DNA of 64,000 nucleotides from Mikania micrantha (Eukaryota; Streptophyta; Magnoliopsida; Asterales; Asteraceae): positions 2,182,501 through 2,246,500 of the forward strand of contig CM018692.1 of NCBI GenBank assembly GCA_009363875.1, read 5' to 3'. Made by a program: the position numbers and the translations under genes. The notes beneath the pieces were generated by a model. That model was given only the letters and a program-made list of their open reading frames with translations. It had not been told where the DNA came from and searched no databases. The stretch's first letter is position 1, and each line of letters begins with the position of its first letter. This document shows positions 10,806-23,041 of the stretch, piece by piece.

Positions 10806-13800
10806 ATGGATTTGGTAACTAGTTGCAAGGTATTGTTTCGATTCTGTAAGATCATGATGCTTTTTGGTTATTGGTTTTTGGGTCTTAATGCCGGTGAATG
10901 TTTGCTGTTTTTGATGCCATGCTTTCTGAATACTGAAGATTAAGGATTTATGAGATTTTGAGTGGTATTGGGAATATGATTCTGGAACTATGTTGTGCAG
11001 GAGAACTGTGGCATGTGTTGCTGCTAATCTAATTGCTTACTTATCTTAGCTTATGCATTTGGTTAAAAATGCTAGTTGTTGCTGAGGTTGCATAGTTATA
11101 GCTGATGTGAAACTAGTTGGCTACTGAATAAATGATTATGCCTCCCTAAAAAGAGTCATAAATTTTGTTCCTTATTAACAATTTGTTAAATTAGAACCAA
11201 CGACTTTGATTAAATAAAAACCTGCATATATGATTGCTATAGAGAATAGCATGGCAGTATCCTTTTTCTAATCGCTTAGACTAATATAATATGCATGGCG
11301 GTTGAAAGTAAAAGCTGATAAAGCCCTTAACATGTGACTGCTTTGCATTTGTTTGTTTTTTGGGCAAAATGTGCATCTTTTAATGTTATTCTCAAAGAGA
11401 AGAATCCTTAGTGCTGTAAACTAATTTCTGATCACATGTTCCAAGTTTCTTGTGACTGCATAGTGTTCATGTCATTTTTTGTTATTGTATGTTAGGAAAA
11501 ATTGACACATTTCCGGTTAAAAGACCTTAAAGAAATTCTTACTCAACTTGGCCTTTCCAAGCAAGGAACGAAGAAGGTTCAATGTTTCACTAGCTCAGAT
11601 TTTAGTTGGCTTCTCATCAAGGCATGCAGTTCATTATTTTCAATTTTTGTCATTGTTTTAGGATCTTGCTGACAGGATATTAGCAATTATCTCAGATGAC
11701 CGAGGTAAATGGTACTTTTTCTCATCTTTATTGATATATGAGCATCTATTCAGTATATTTTTTTGATGACCGTGGGATCACACTTACGTGGTAAACCCTC
11801 AGGTCCCCCAACACCCGACTAACCGGGAGGATCAGGTAAAGTGTGGCCACAAGCAACCGTGGCGGTAGCCTCCAAGGAAAATAATCCCATGTGAGAATCG
11901 AACTTGAGACCTCTAGGTTGTCACTCCTTCACTTTAACCACTACACTACTTCCTTGGAGGTTATCTATTTTGTATTTGTGTTCACCTGGATAAGTTTTTC
12001 AATCGGAATATCTGATCAGTTCAAAATTTCTTATTTAGAGGCTTACTGTGAATTGCTAGTTTACAGCAGTTGATATGCTTTTTAATATTACATTTGTATT
12101 AGAACCGTTGCTTAAGGTAGTTTAAAGGTGATATATATCGACAGTTTTTATATGCTATAATTTCACAATAGTTAATATGGAAATAATTCGTATCTCATCA
12201 GCTAGGTTAGTCATATAAGTATCACTAGAGCCTTAGATGAATAAAATATTATTCTTCATTTGCAAATTGCAATTGAATCAGGGCTATGCTGCTATGGTAA
12301 ACTTTTATCTACTGTATTTTCTAATAGATATATTATTGATTTCTATCATCTTTATTAAAAATCAAATGAACAGTACATTCTTATTTCATGTTGAGAAGTT
12401 TCTGGAGTGTGGGCCAAAAGAAATGCGGTTAAGAAGGAAGAGGTAGCAAAACTAGTTGACAACAGCTACAGGTCTTTTCTTTGTTTGCTTAAAATAAAAA
12501 TCTGTCTTAATTTATATAACTAAATGCCTTAGTGTCCCGACACACCTTTCATTGCCTGTTTGTATCCCTGACACTTTTTATTCCTTTGTTCCCAGAAAGT
12601 TGCAGGTTCCAGGGGCAATTGGCTTGGCATCAAAAAGTCAAAATGTTTCAAATGTCACATTTGATACAAAATTCAAGGAGGAAGTTGAGGATAAAGGTTT
12701 CAACATAGAAAAAATTCGTTGTCTCTGTGGAAGTACTTTACAAGCAGATTCAATGATAAAGGTTTCAACATTCAATAGTCAATTTTTTCTCCATTATTCT
12801 TTTTTTACATTCACAACGATTAATCAGGTGTTCTAATGATAATATCTTTATGTTTCCTTCTTAGTGTGTAGATAAAAAATGCAACGTGCGCCAGCATGTC
12901 AGTTGTGTTATTATACCAGAGACACCATTGGAGGGCATTAAACCAACACCTCCCACAACTTTTTATTGTGAACTATGTAGGCTTGCTCATGCAGATCCGT
13001 AAGTCACTTTGTAAAACACTAATTAGCAGACTTATATTGATTTGATCTAAGTACTGCTTTATAAGAAATGGAAAATTAATTCCCCCTTTTAAAATTGGTT
13101 TTTGAGCATGCAGGTTCTGGCTAACTGTGGGACACCCATTATATCCTGTGAAGTGGAGTATTGCAAGTGTCCCTACAGATGGGTGAGTCTGCGTTTATTT
13201 TCTTAAAATTTTGATTCTATATCATTTTTTTTAGTTCATAAAACCTTCTGTAAGTGAAATCTTTTTAAGAAAAATATGCAAATCTACTTCTCCATGTATT
13301 TAGAGAAATTCAAGCTGTTTGTATTTTTGTTAACGGGTCAATAACAAATTAGTCTGACTAATATTATTATACCAAATATATTACTTCAATAATTATATAA
13401 CCCGAATAAAATGATATTGGAGGCTTTGGCCTGTTTTGTTTTAGTTCTAATTGCAATTTGTTTGTTCAACCCGTTAGAGGCAACATTTTTCGAACAACCC
13501 ATTCCTAATTTTTGGGTCAAATTTGTCTCCTATAATAGTTTGCTGTTGCTGACATTCGATCAAAATTTTTTCAGTGCAAACCCAGTGCAGAAAGTGGAAA
13601 AAACTTTTCAACTTTCAAAAGCTGATAGGGCTTTGTTGGCAAAACCAGAGTTTGAAATACAGGTATAATTTTCATCTTTTTTTTTTTTTTTTTACCAAAT
13701 TAGCATAATTAATAATAACTTGTTGATAACTGACCAATCATAAATAATAGGCCTGGTGTATGCTCCTAAATGACAAGGTCTGTTTTAGGATGCAATGGCC

Positions 13801-16800
13801 ACAATATGCAGACTTGCAAGTCAACGGTATGCCGTTATGCTGTATCTGATTCTGTTGACTCAATAAATTGTTATATGATGAGGAATTTGATTTAACTTTA
13901 ATTTTGTTGAGGTTGACAGGTTTGCCTGTGCGAGCAATCAATAGACCTGGCTCCCAACTTCTTGGAGCCAACGGACGTGATGATGGCCCTGTAGTAAGTT
14001 TCAACCTCTTCATCAGACAATTCTCTTTGATAATTATATTATTCTTATGTTAAGGAGTGTTGTTTACTTTTATGTTCTTATTGTCATTTCAGATTTCACT
14101 ATGCATCCATGAGGGGAGTAATAAAATTTCATTGACAGGTTGTGATGCTCGCGTGTTTTGTCTGGGGGTCAGAATTGTGAGAAGGCGCACAGTTCAACAG
14201 GTTAAATAACATTCACTGTTTCTAATTTTTCTTTTTAAAGTTTGATGAGACTGACTGCTAGCTTATTCTTGTTTAGTTTTTGAAACGAATAACTGTCATT
14301 CACGAACATAAAACTTTAGGGCTTTAACATGCTTCTCATTTACAAATCTGATCCCTATACTTGTGCCCATAGTTAGAGGTAGCAAAATCAATGGGTTATG
14401 CAGGGTTGGGTAAGGGGCCAATATGGGTTCTGGTAATAAGAGGTACGTTTATAGTGTGGGCCTTGATGGGTTCGATAGAGCTGACCCAAAGCAATTAATT
14501 GTAATATATTATATTTCTAATAAACATTAGTGCATAAGAGACGATTACTAAACTATAGCATTTTGGTAACAAGTTTAATTTTCCTCTATTACAGTTTAGT
14601 TGCTAGAAAAACATATTTTGGGTGACTTTTAACTCTCTTGAGTTTAAACATAACCTAAACCAGCCAGTGATAAATAAATGAGCTGAAATGGCCACTTCTA
14701 CCTTGATAACAGGATTAAATCTGATGTATTAGATCTTTGTCATGGTTTATTTAGATGTAAAATTTAATTCAAATGTCCAACCTAATTTGGAATACTCGTT
14801 AGAAAATGAGGGTTATATTTGTGCATCTCAAAAGGAAAATATTTTCTTGTTTTTTTCTTTATTTCAATATTGTTTTTGTTCTTAGCCGATATTATTTAGA
14901 TTAGATTATATTAAATTATGTTTATTTTGTGTTTATCTCATTATTCTGTTCCTACTTTCTTGGATGTATTTTCCCTATTTAAAGGGTTGAATTCTTCAAT
15001 GGAAATCATGGAGTTTTGATTAACCATAAACACTTTTATGGTATCAGAGCTACGGTTCTGAAGAAGCCTCATCGTCGGATCTCTGCCTCCAGCCTCCAGC
15101 CTCCGATCATCTCCAAACATGACGAAGGACGACACCGGAGCAGAACCCTCCCAGCGGCCTGCAAACCCGCTTCACCCCGCCTACTCAGTCACAAACATCC
15201 ATGCCAAAATTCGTACCCTAGATGGCGCCAAGGTAACCTATTCGTCTTGGACAAAGCTGTTCAAGCTCCACGCCATTGCCTACAAGGTCCTCGATCACCT
15301 CAATGGTACGCCGCCGCCCCCCTCAACATCGCCTGATTTTGCTTCATGGAAGGAAATCGACGCCCTCATCCTTCAGTGGATTTATAGCACAATATCCGAT
15401 GATCTACTAACCCGTGTGCTAGATACTGAGTCCACAGCCCTTGCGGTTTGGATGAAGATTGAGAAAATCTTCCTTAGCAACAAGAAAGCCAGGGCGGCTG
15501 CCCTCGAAACCAAGTTTGTCAATCTCACCCTTGCCTCCTGCTCCTCCATTGATGACTACTGTCAACGACTCAAGGAATTGGCCAACCAACTTGGGGATGT
15601 CGATCAACCAATTCCAGAATCTCGACTTGTGCTGCAACTGGTTCGCGGCTTGCCCCCAGAATTTGACACTACGGCCTCCCTCATCAATGCTCAAGCTGCC
15701 GACTGGGATCTTGCGCGTACGATGCTTACTGATGAACTCCTTCGCCAAGAAGCTCGCCAGCCTACCCAAAACTCGGTCCTCGTGGCTCCTGCTGTTCCAC
15801 AAAATCCATCAGCACCTACTAACCCTTCACCTCACAACAACCACCAGCCTTCCTCCACACCATATTTTCAACGATCTCGTGGTCGTGGTCGCGGTCCAGG
15901 GTTTCGTCCCTCCCGTGGTCGAGGCCGTGGGGGTGGTCGCAGCCAACACTTCTCAAACACATGGTCTCCACAACTTGGTGGATACCCTCAATGGGCTTGG
16001 TGGAACACTCCTCCCTGTCCTTACCCAACTCAGCCCCCTTGGCGCCCCTCAAGCAACAACCCACCTGGTCAGCCCCCTCCTCAGGCTAACCTCACTTGTC
16101 CCCCACACCCTGACACCCATCCGGCTCCCTCCTACCACAATGCCGCACCACCCCAATCCCCTGACTTAAACGCCCTCAGCCCCTCTGACCTTCAGGCTGC
16201 TTTCTCCACTATGCAGCTCCAACCACCTGATTCCCTCTGGAACATGGATACCAGAGCAGAACGACATGTCACTTCCGACCAAGGTATGATCCATATTCCC
16301 TCATCTTCTCTTGATTGGAGTAAACTTCTGGTCGGCAATGGCCAATGTTTACCAATTCAAGGATCTGGCACTGGTTTTCATCCTATCCTTGACCGCACGT
16401 ACATTCTTCCCAATATTCTTTACAGCCCGAGTATTATCAAAAACCTTATTTCTGTCCGTCGTTTCACTCGTGATAATAATTTATCTGTTGAATTTGACCC
16501 CCTTGGTTTTTCTTTAAAGGATCTCACCACTGGACGCATCCTCTCCCGCCACAATAGCTCCGGCGACCTCTACCCGCTCACACCTCCACAGCTCCCTCCT
16601 TCTGCTGCCTACATCACAACTGCTGCACTTCCTTGGCATGAACGTTTTGGACATCCAGGCTCTCAAGTTTTAGATATTATTAGTCGAGTTTTTCAGTTTC
16701 CTTGTAATAAAATCAAGTTTCGTTTTGTCATTCTTGTCAATTTTTCACCTTTTGATATCATACACTGTGATTTGTGGACTTCCCCATTGCTTAGTAAATC

Positions 16801-19800
16801 TGGATACAAATACTACTTGGTTTTAATTGACAACTTTTCTCACTTTATTTGGGTGTACCCATTGAAATACAAATCTGAGACATTCCAAACGTTTGTCAAA
16901 TTCCACCGACTCATCCAAACACAATTCAACCGATACATTAAAACCTTCCAATGTGATCTCGGTGGAGAGTTTGACAACCATGCTTTCAAACTCTTTGCCC
17001 ATCAACAGGGACTCCTTTTCCGCTTCTCCTGTCCCCAAACTTCCCCCAAAACGGACACGCAGAACGAATGATTCGTCGCCTAAACGATATCATTCGCTCA
17101 TTACTCTTTCATGTGCATCTACCACCCTCCTTTTGGGTGGAAGCACTGCACACAGCCGCCTACCTACACAATATTCTCCCAACCAAGCGTTTAAGCTACT
17201 TCACACCCACCTTTGCTTTGTACCTACGCCATCCAACCTACACCCACCTTCGAGTATTCGGCTGTGCATGCTACCCCAACATGCCCGCTACACAACCTCA
17301 CAAACTCCACCACCGTTCTACCCGCTGCATCTTCCTTGGCTATCCACCCGATTTCCGCGGCTACCGCTGCTTTGACCCCTCGACGGGCAAAGTACACATC
17401 TCTCGCCATGTCACATTTGACGAGCAAACTTTTCCCTACACCTTACCAACACCCACCAGCAGCTATCACTTCCTTGATGACCCACTCCCACCTGCCTTTA
17501 CCTTTCAAAGCCCACAACCACCCTCGGCCAACCAAACCAGACCAACAAACACCCCACATAGCACAATTCCATACCCCATCACCTACTCCCGCCGCAACAA
17601 GCACATACCCTCACAGCCACCTCCCATCCCAGTCCAACCCAAAACCCATCCGCAGTCTTTAAACCTCACCAATCTTTCACCAGTCCCTCATTCCTATGCA
17701 GCCGCCTTTGCCGATCCAAATTGGTTACATGCTATGCAATAAGAGTTTTCTGCTTTACAGGTGAATGACACTTGGGAATTGGTTCCACGACCTACGGATA
17801 GGCCCATTATACATTGTATATGGCTGTTTAAACGCAAGTTCAAATCCGACGGGTCCTTGGAATGCTACAAGGCACGATTAGTCGTCAATGGTAAGTCTCA
17901 AACTGTGGGAATCGACTGTCATGACACGTTCAGCCCCGTTATCAAACCGGCAACCATCAGGACCGTTCTCTCCTTATCCGTCTCTCAATCATGGCCCATA
18001 CACCAACTGGACGTCAAAAACGCGTTCCTACACGGCCATTTAAATGAACTAGTATTTATGCAGCAGCCTCCGGGCTTCGTTGACAAACGTCATCCTGACT
18101 TTGTTTGTAGACTCAAAAAATCACTATACGGCCTCAAACAAGCGCCTAGGGCGTGGTATACCCGTTTTGCCAACCACCTACTCACACAAGGTTTCAAGAG
18201 CAGCACCTGCGACAACTCCTTGTTCATCTACAGCCACGGCACTGACCTCGCCTACCTGCTACTCTACGTCGATGACATTGTCTTGACCGCATCTAATGAT
18301 GCCTTGCTCCAAAACATCATCCTCATGCTTTCTCGCGAGTTCGCCATGACAGACTTGGGACAACTTCACCATTTCCTGGGTATCACAGTCACCCGCAACT
18401 CACAAGGCCTGTTTCTCTCCCAAGCTCAATACACCAAAGACATTATTGCTCGTGCCTCTATGACAAATTGTAAACCTTGTGTTACTCCAGTTGACTTGGC
18501 TGCAAAACTCAGTGCTACGGATGGCCCTCAATTCCACGATCCCACACTTTACAGAAGTCTCGCTGGGGCCCTACAATACCTCACTTTCACACGGCCGAAC
18601 ATCTCCTATGCCGTCCAGCAGATTTGCCTCTTTATGCATGATCCACGTGACTCACACTTCAGTTTTTTGAAACGCATCATTCGATATTTGCAAGGCACCA
18701 TCGATTATGGTCTCAAAATCTGCCCTTCTAAAACTAACTCGCTTATAGCCTATTCTGATGCTGATTGGGGTGGCTGCCCCGACTCTCGACGATCCACTAG
18801 TGGCTATTGTGTATTTCTTGGTGATAACCTCATCTCTTGGGCATCCAAATGACAGCCGATTGTCTCTCGGTCCAGCGCTGAAGCTGAATATCGCGGGGTT
18901 GCAAATGTTGTGGCTGAAGCAACATGGATTCGCAATCTTCTGTTGGAATTAAGTACACCTCTCACATGTGCCTCAATTGTCTACTGCGATAATGTTTCTG
19001 CTACATATCTTTCTGACAATCCAGTTCAGCACCAACGGTCGAAACACATTGAAATTGACATTCACTTTGTTCGAGAGAAGGTCCGGATCGGTCACATTCG
19101 AGTTCTCCATGTTCCATCGTCTTTGCAGTTTGCGGATATCTTTACAAAAGGCATCAACAGACAACTTTTTCAGTCATTTCGTATCAGTTTGAACGTCTGT
19201 CCTCCGCCCGCTCAAACTGCGGGGGTGTCTTAGCCGATGTTATTTAGATTAGATTATATTAAATTATGTTTATTTTGTGTTTATCTCATTATTCTGTTCC
19301 TACTTTCTTGGATGTATTTTCCCTATTTAAAGGGTTGAATTCTTCAATGGAAATCATGGAGTTTTGATTAACCATAAACACTTTTATTTGTTACATGACA
19401 ACCTCAAAAGATTCTCAACCTCATTCCTGGAGAGAATGATGGTGAGAGATTTGAAGATGCTTTGGCACGTGTTCGTCGGTGTGTTGGTGGTGGGCCTGCC
19501 GCAGAAAATGCAGACAGTGACAGTGATTTGGAAGTTGTTTCCGATTCTATACCAGTTAATCTACGGTGTCCTGTAAGTAGCACATTTTCTCTTACTTTTT
19601 CTACCTTCTAAGCTATAAGTCGTGGACTATTTTGGGCAGCAAACATATGTATGTAGGGTTGATTGGTTGGATTTGTATCAGCTGTTAATAATTTGATGCG
19701 AACCATTAATTAATTGGCCTTGATTCGACTCATGAACACAGCTTATCTAAATAATTGGATCATGACCCACACCAGTGAATTTACGCTTCACCTGTCCCCC

Positions 19801-22617
19801 TCCCCCCACTCTTCTTTTTCATTAATGCTGCAGTTTTTATATTTTTTTATTTTATTTTAAAAATCATACCCTTTTTCAATTATATTGATATAAAGTTACT
19901 TGTGATTTGACATTTCTCATATTAAAAGTTTAGTATTGCTCATGGATCAAGTTATTTATACCAGAAAGTATCATTACTAAAACCTATTTCATAAACATGA
20001 CGATCATTACAACTTTCTCTATGATAAAACCACTTAAGTTTATAATATTGATATTATTTTGAACACACATCTGTCATACAAAAAATTCAGGAACATTTTA
20101 CAAAATTTGACCTTGTAAAACAAATAGTTTATTTTTTAGAAGTTGTCCTTATAATCTTATTGTTAGAAAATTTACTCACATTACATGAAATTTTCACCAG
20201 AAAAAAGTATTCATATAAATATAATTCTCAACAATGAACTTATACTTAAGCTTTGTTTGTATGCTACAGATGAGTGGTTCAAGAATGAAAATTGCTGGAA
20301 GATTTAAACCTTGTGCTCACATGGGCTGCTTTGATCTTGAAGTATTTGTGCAAATGAACCAACGTTCTCGAAAGGCAAGCATCATACCAAAAATAATAAA
20401 TAAATAAGAAGAACGAAAGAAAGAAAAGAAATTATGGCCTTTCCATTTGTGTATTAGTTTATTCATTTTCTGTTGGGTTATTTTCAGTGGCAATGCCCTA
20501 TATGTCTCAAAAACTATTCTTTGGAGGATGTTATTATTGATCCATATTTTACTCGTATCACAACCAAGGTAATGCCTTATTGATTCAATGGATTTTCAGT
20601 TTTAATTATTAACTTTTTTGTTGGTTCATTTCTTATTCTCTCAGTTTTTTTTTTTTTTTTTTTTTTTTTTGTATAGATGCGGGATTGTGGAGAGGATGTA
20701 ACAGAAATTGAGGTGAAACCAGACGGTTCTTGGCGTGTAAAAGCAGAAAATGGCCAAAAAAGTTTGTTGCAGCTTGGGCAGTGGCATTTACCTGATGGTA
20801 CTCTTTTTGTTCCATTGGAAATCAAGGCTAAACCTAAACAAGAAGCTTTAAAACTGGTTAAACATGAAGGTGGTTTAGAAGGTCATAATACAGGTTTAAA
20901 ACTCGGGTTAAAAAGAAACAGAAATGGACATTGGGAAGTTAGCAAACATGAAAATTTATGTTCACTTTCTTCTGAAAAATTTGCAAGCAATGGGCATGCC
21001 AGGAATAATAGTGGTTTTCCTATAAGCAGCAGTGCTACTTGCAGTGGTAGAGATGGTGAAGATCCTAGTATTAATCAAGATGGTGAAGGCCATTTTGGTC
21101 ATTCCACCACCAATGTTACTGATTTTGGTTCACTATCACCAAACACGGATCCGGTTTATGGGTTTCCCAGCCTAAACCCACCAGCTGCAGGTGGGGTTGC
21201 TGATGTAATTGTTCTGAGTGATTCAGATGAAGAAACTGAAAACCTAATGTCACCTGGACTTGCTTATAGCAAGAATGTTGCATTTTCCGGTCTTCCACAA
21301 ACTGAAAATATTGTTGGTGGAAGTTCATGTTTAGGTTCTTTTAACAATAACGATGATGATTTCGGAGTACCATTTTGGTCTTTACCTTCAACAAATCAAG
21401 CGGAATCCAGCTTTGAGTTTTTCCATTCAGATGAGAATGCGTGTCATGGATTTGGTGGTCCCACCTCTATAGATGGCTTTACATTGACCGATGAAATTGG
21501 ATTGAATGCTGCACCACTGGGTTCCGATCCTTCACTTTACCAATCTAACCTTGACATAAACGACGGGTTGGTTGATAATCCCTTAGCTTTTGGGCACAAC
21601 GACCCATCACTTCAGTTGTTTCTTCCTACACGGTTGCCAGTGGCAGCAGAGCAGGTGGATCCGACTGTGTCAAAGGGTTTGAATGCTGATGATTGGATAT
21701 CCCTCCGGTTAAGCAGCAGTGGTGGCTGCAACAGTGGGGTTAGTTGTGAACCTGCCCTTGTGAATGGGCCAAACTTAATTCATCAACCACCTCCTAGGGA
21801 TGCTGACACAGATGCAGCGACAGATAATGGTATTTATCTTTTATCTAGCTAGCATAATCATTTTGAAACACGTCTAACATCCAGCAATCAGTTCTTTGTT
21901 ACCACTTTAAACATTTTGGGGTAATTTATTTGCCCTAGTTATTTCACACGTGTCACGTATCTATTTAGGAGTGTTAATGCCTAGTTTTTTATCTTCAGTT
22001 TTAAGTAGAGTATCTAATCAGTTCAAGTTTAAGGCATGATATAGGGCAATTTCATATATCCCCTATAACTTGCAAAATTACATATATCTAAGTCATGCTT
22101 AGAGAGCATTGTACAAACCTATGAATTTCATGTTAGATTCTTGTAGGGTTGTAAACGAACTGAACGTTCAGCGAACAGTTTGTGAACCGTTCGGCGGGAA
22201 GTTAGTTTATGTTCGTTCATTTAATAAATGAACGAACACAAACAAGAAATTCCGTTCATTTAGTTAAAGGAACAAACATGAACCGTTCGTGAACAAGCTA
22301 AATTCCTTAATGAACGAACATGAACAAGAATTTCCGTTCGTTTAGCGTTCGTGAACAAGTTAAACGAACCAACACGAACAAGGGCTCGTTCGTGTTCGTT
22401 CGGTTCGTTTACAGCCCTTCATTCTTGTGTCAGAAATTTACGATCCTGTTTATCATCAGGTGTAGCAGCAGCAACAGCAATTTCTTTGCTTCTTGGAACA
22501 AAAGGCAGCAAATCTGTCAAGACAAGCAGGGAAAGATCCGATAACCCGTTTTCATTTCCCCGTCAAAAGCGTTCAGCAAGACAGAGATCGTATCTATCCA
22601 TTCATACACACAGATAA
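10806..22617 (+). CDS. SIZ1: E3 SUMO-protein ligase SIZ1
   Basis: PIAS-type SUMO E3 ligase, a nuclear enzyme that directs SUMO to targets in phosphate, cold, heat and hormone responses. Coding exons: 10806-10829, 11496-11576, 11662-11704, 12282-12296 (micro-exon, least certain), 12408-12471, 12596-12761, 12865-12998, 13114-13182, 13575-13662, 13751-13826, 13920-13993, 14093-14200, 19411-19572, 20270-20374, 20488-20568, 20677-21829, 22460-22617. They join in phase to 2601 nt, about 866 residues, close to the known plant protein. Domains in order: SAP (from MDLVTSCK through LTQLGLSKQG, about 1-45), PHD (about 114-175), PINIT (about 185-345), SP-RING (CPMSGSR, CAHMGC, CPIC; about 365-430), a SUMO-interacting motif VIVLSD (607-612) and the conserved tail SDNPFSFPRQKR. 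All splice sites are GT-AG except a GC donor at 20375. The PHD reads CNVRQH where relatives have W for R. Intron retention after 21829 would stop at 21852. Confidence 0.95.
11758..11960 (-). mobile_element. tRNA-derived SINE in a SIZ1 intron
   Basis: Read on the minus strand, it begins near 11960 with a tRNA-like head. It has an A-box-like TAGTGTAGTGGTTAAAGTG and a B-box-like AGTTCGATTCT, and it ends in a poly-A tail (poly-T on the plus strand near 11758). Flanks ATCTATTCAGTAT and ATCTATTTTGTAT match at 11 of 13 positions, consistent with an aged target duplication. It lies between coding exons 3 and 4 of SIZ1, antisense to the gene. Confidence 0.7.
14374..14700. mobile_element. Old hAT-like MITE remnant in a SIZ1 intron
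   Basis: Left end TAGAGGTAGCAAAATCAATGG, cut here at its twentieth base or so, and the complement of the right end TAGAAGTGGCCATTTCAGC are similar inverted ends of the TAGRGGTGGCAAAA type seen on plant hAT elements. The interior is AT-rich. No exact 8-bp duplication remains. Confidence 0.5.
14880..15038 (+). repeat. 5' LTR of the SIZ1-intron copia element
   Basis: 159 bp, from TCTTAGCCGATATTATT to CATAAACACTTTTA, followed at once by the primer-binding site. It differs from the 3' LTR by A versus G in the GATATT/GATGTT word near the start. Confidence 0.85.
15119..19233 (+). pseudogene. Broken copia gag-pol polyprotein gene
   Basis: Order: Gag (from MTKDDTGAEP; capsid-like SWTKLFKLHAIAY region; Arg/Gly-rich RGRGRG tail without a clear CCHC knuckle), protease, integrase, reverse transcriptase (LYVDDIVLT) and RNase H (SDADWGG; FADIFTKGI near the end). 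Damage visible: the protease motif reads DTRA instead of DTGA; the zinc-binding part before integrase is partly out of frame and shortened (near 16710-16750); a frameshift near 17045 moves the reading from one frame to the next, just before the integrase catalytic Glu; in-frame stops lie at 17740-17742 (TAA) and 18850-18852 (TGA, probably a CGA-to-TGA change). It cannot make an active polyprotein. Confidence 0.9.
19228..19386 (+). repeat. 3' LTR of the SIZ1-intron copia element
   Basis: 159 bp, 158 matching the 5' LTR by eye. It is followed by TTTGT and, after 19 bp of host sequence, by the SIZ1 exon beginning at 19411. Confidence 0.85.
22145..22420. mobile_element. hAT MITE in the last SIZ1 intron, 276 bp
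   Basis: The ends are inverted (AGGGTTGTAAACGAAC and the complement of AGGGCTGTAAACGAACC, with two extra bases at the right edge). A perfect 8-bp duplication ATTCTTGT flanks it (22137-22144 and 22421-22428). The interior repeats GTTCGTTCG/CGAACGAAC and GTTCGTGAACAAG palindromes. It lies 39 bp from the acceptor of the final SIZ1 exon (22460). Confidence 0.85.
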
Positions 22618-23033
22618 CACATCTGCAGCTGTCAGGGCTGGTATAGATTTTTGTGATGGCAACTGGTTGCAAGTGGTTTTTGTAAATGGCATTTGCTTCT
22701 TGTTTAATGCTTATACAATTATTCGAAAGCTAACGAGAGTTGAATCATTTTCATAGAGTTCTCAATGATTTCTATGATGTTATTAAGTTTCCCTTTTTAT
22801 ATATTGTGATTTTATATGTTCATTGTTTCTGTTATGATATTTACAACTTTATTTAAAATCGTTAAAAAAAATTTATGCCTGTCTCGCAAATTGTAGGTTT
22901 GCTACACACACACAGAGGGAAACCGGAAAAGGATCAAACTAGAACACATATTTTTATTTTTTATTTTATTTTATTTTTTTCAAGAATTCGATCTAACGAT
23001 AAACCGTGAACCTTGAGTCACACACACATGGTA
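22618..23033. other. SIZ1 3' UTR and flank
   Basis: Sequence after the SIZ1 stop codon, T-rich and without any further exon. It should hold the 3' UTR and poly(A) signals; I cannot fix the cleavage site. A CACACACA tract lies near 22903. Confidence 0.45.
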
Positions 23034-23041
23034 GTTTTAAG

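Larger units (their letters stand above)
14880..19386 (+). mobile_element. Complete Ty1/copia element inserted in a SIZ1 intron
   Basis: Two 159-bp LTRs (14880-15038 and 19228-19386) differ at one position that I can see. A 5-bp duplication TTTGT flanks the element (14875-14879 and 19387-19391). The initiator-Met tRNA primer site TGGTATCAGAGC follows the left LTR directly (15039-15050), and a G-rich polypurine tract precedes the right one. Taken this way, the LTR ends are TC...TA rather than TG...CA. It is in the sense orientation of SIZ1, between exons 12 and 13. Short LTRs resemble the Ale/Retrofit group, a tentative assignment. The coding region is broken. Confidence 0.9.

Noticed and set aside
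15419..15802. Minus-strand frame of 127 codons, and a second plus frame at 15459-16169
   Set aside because: Both are shadows of the copia gag coding sequence.
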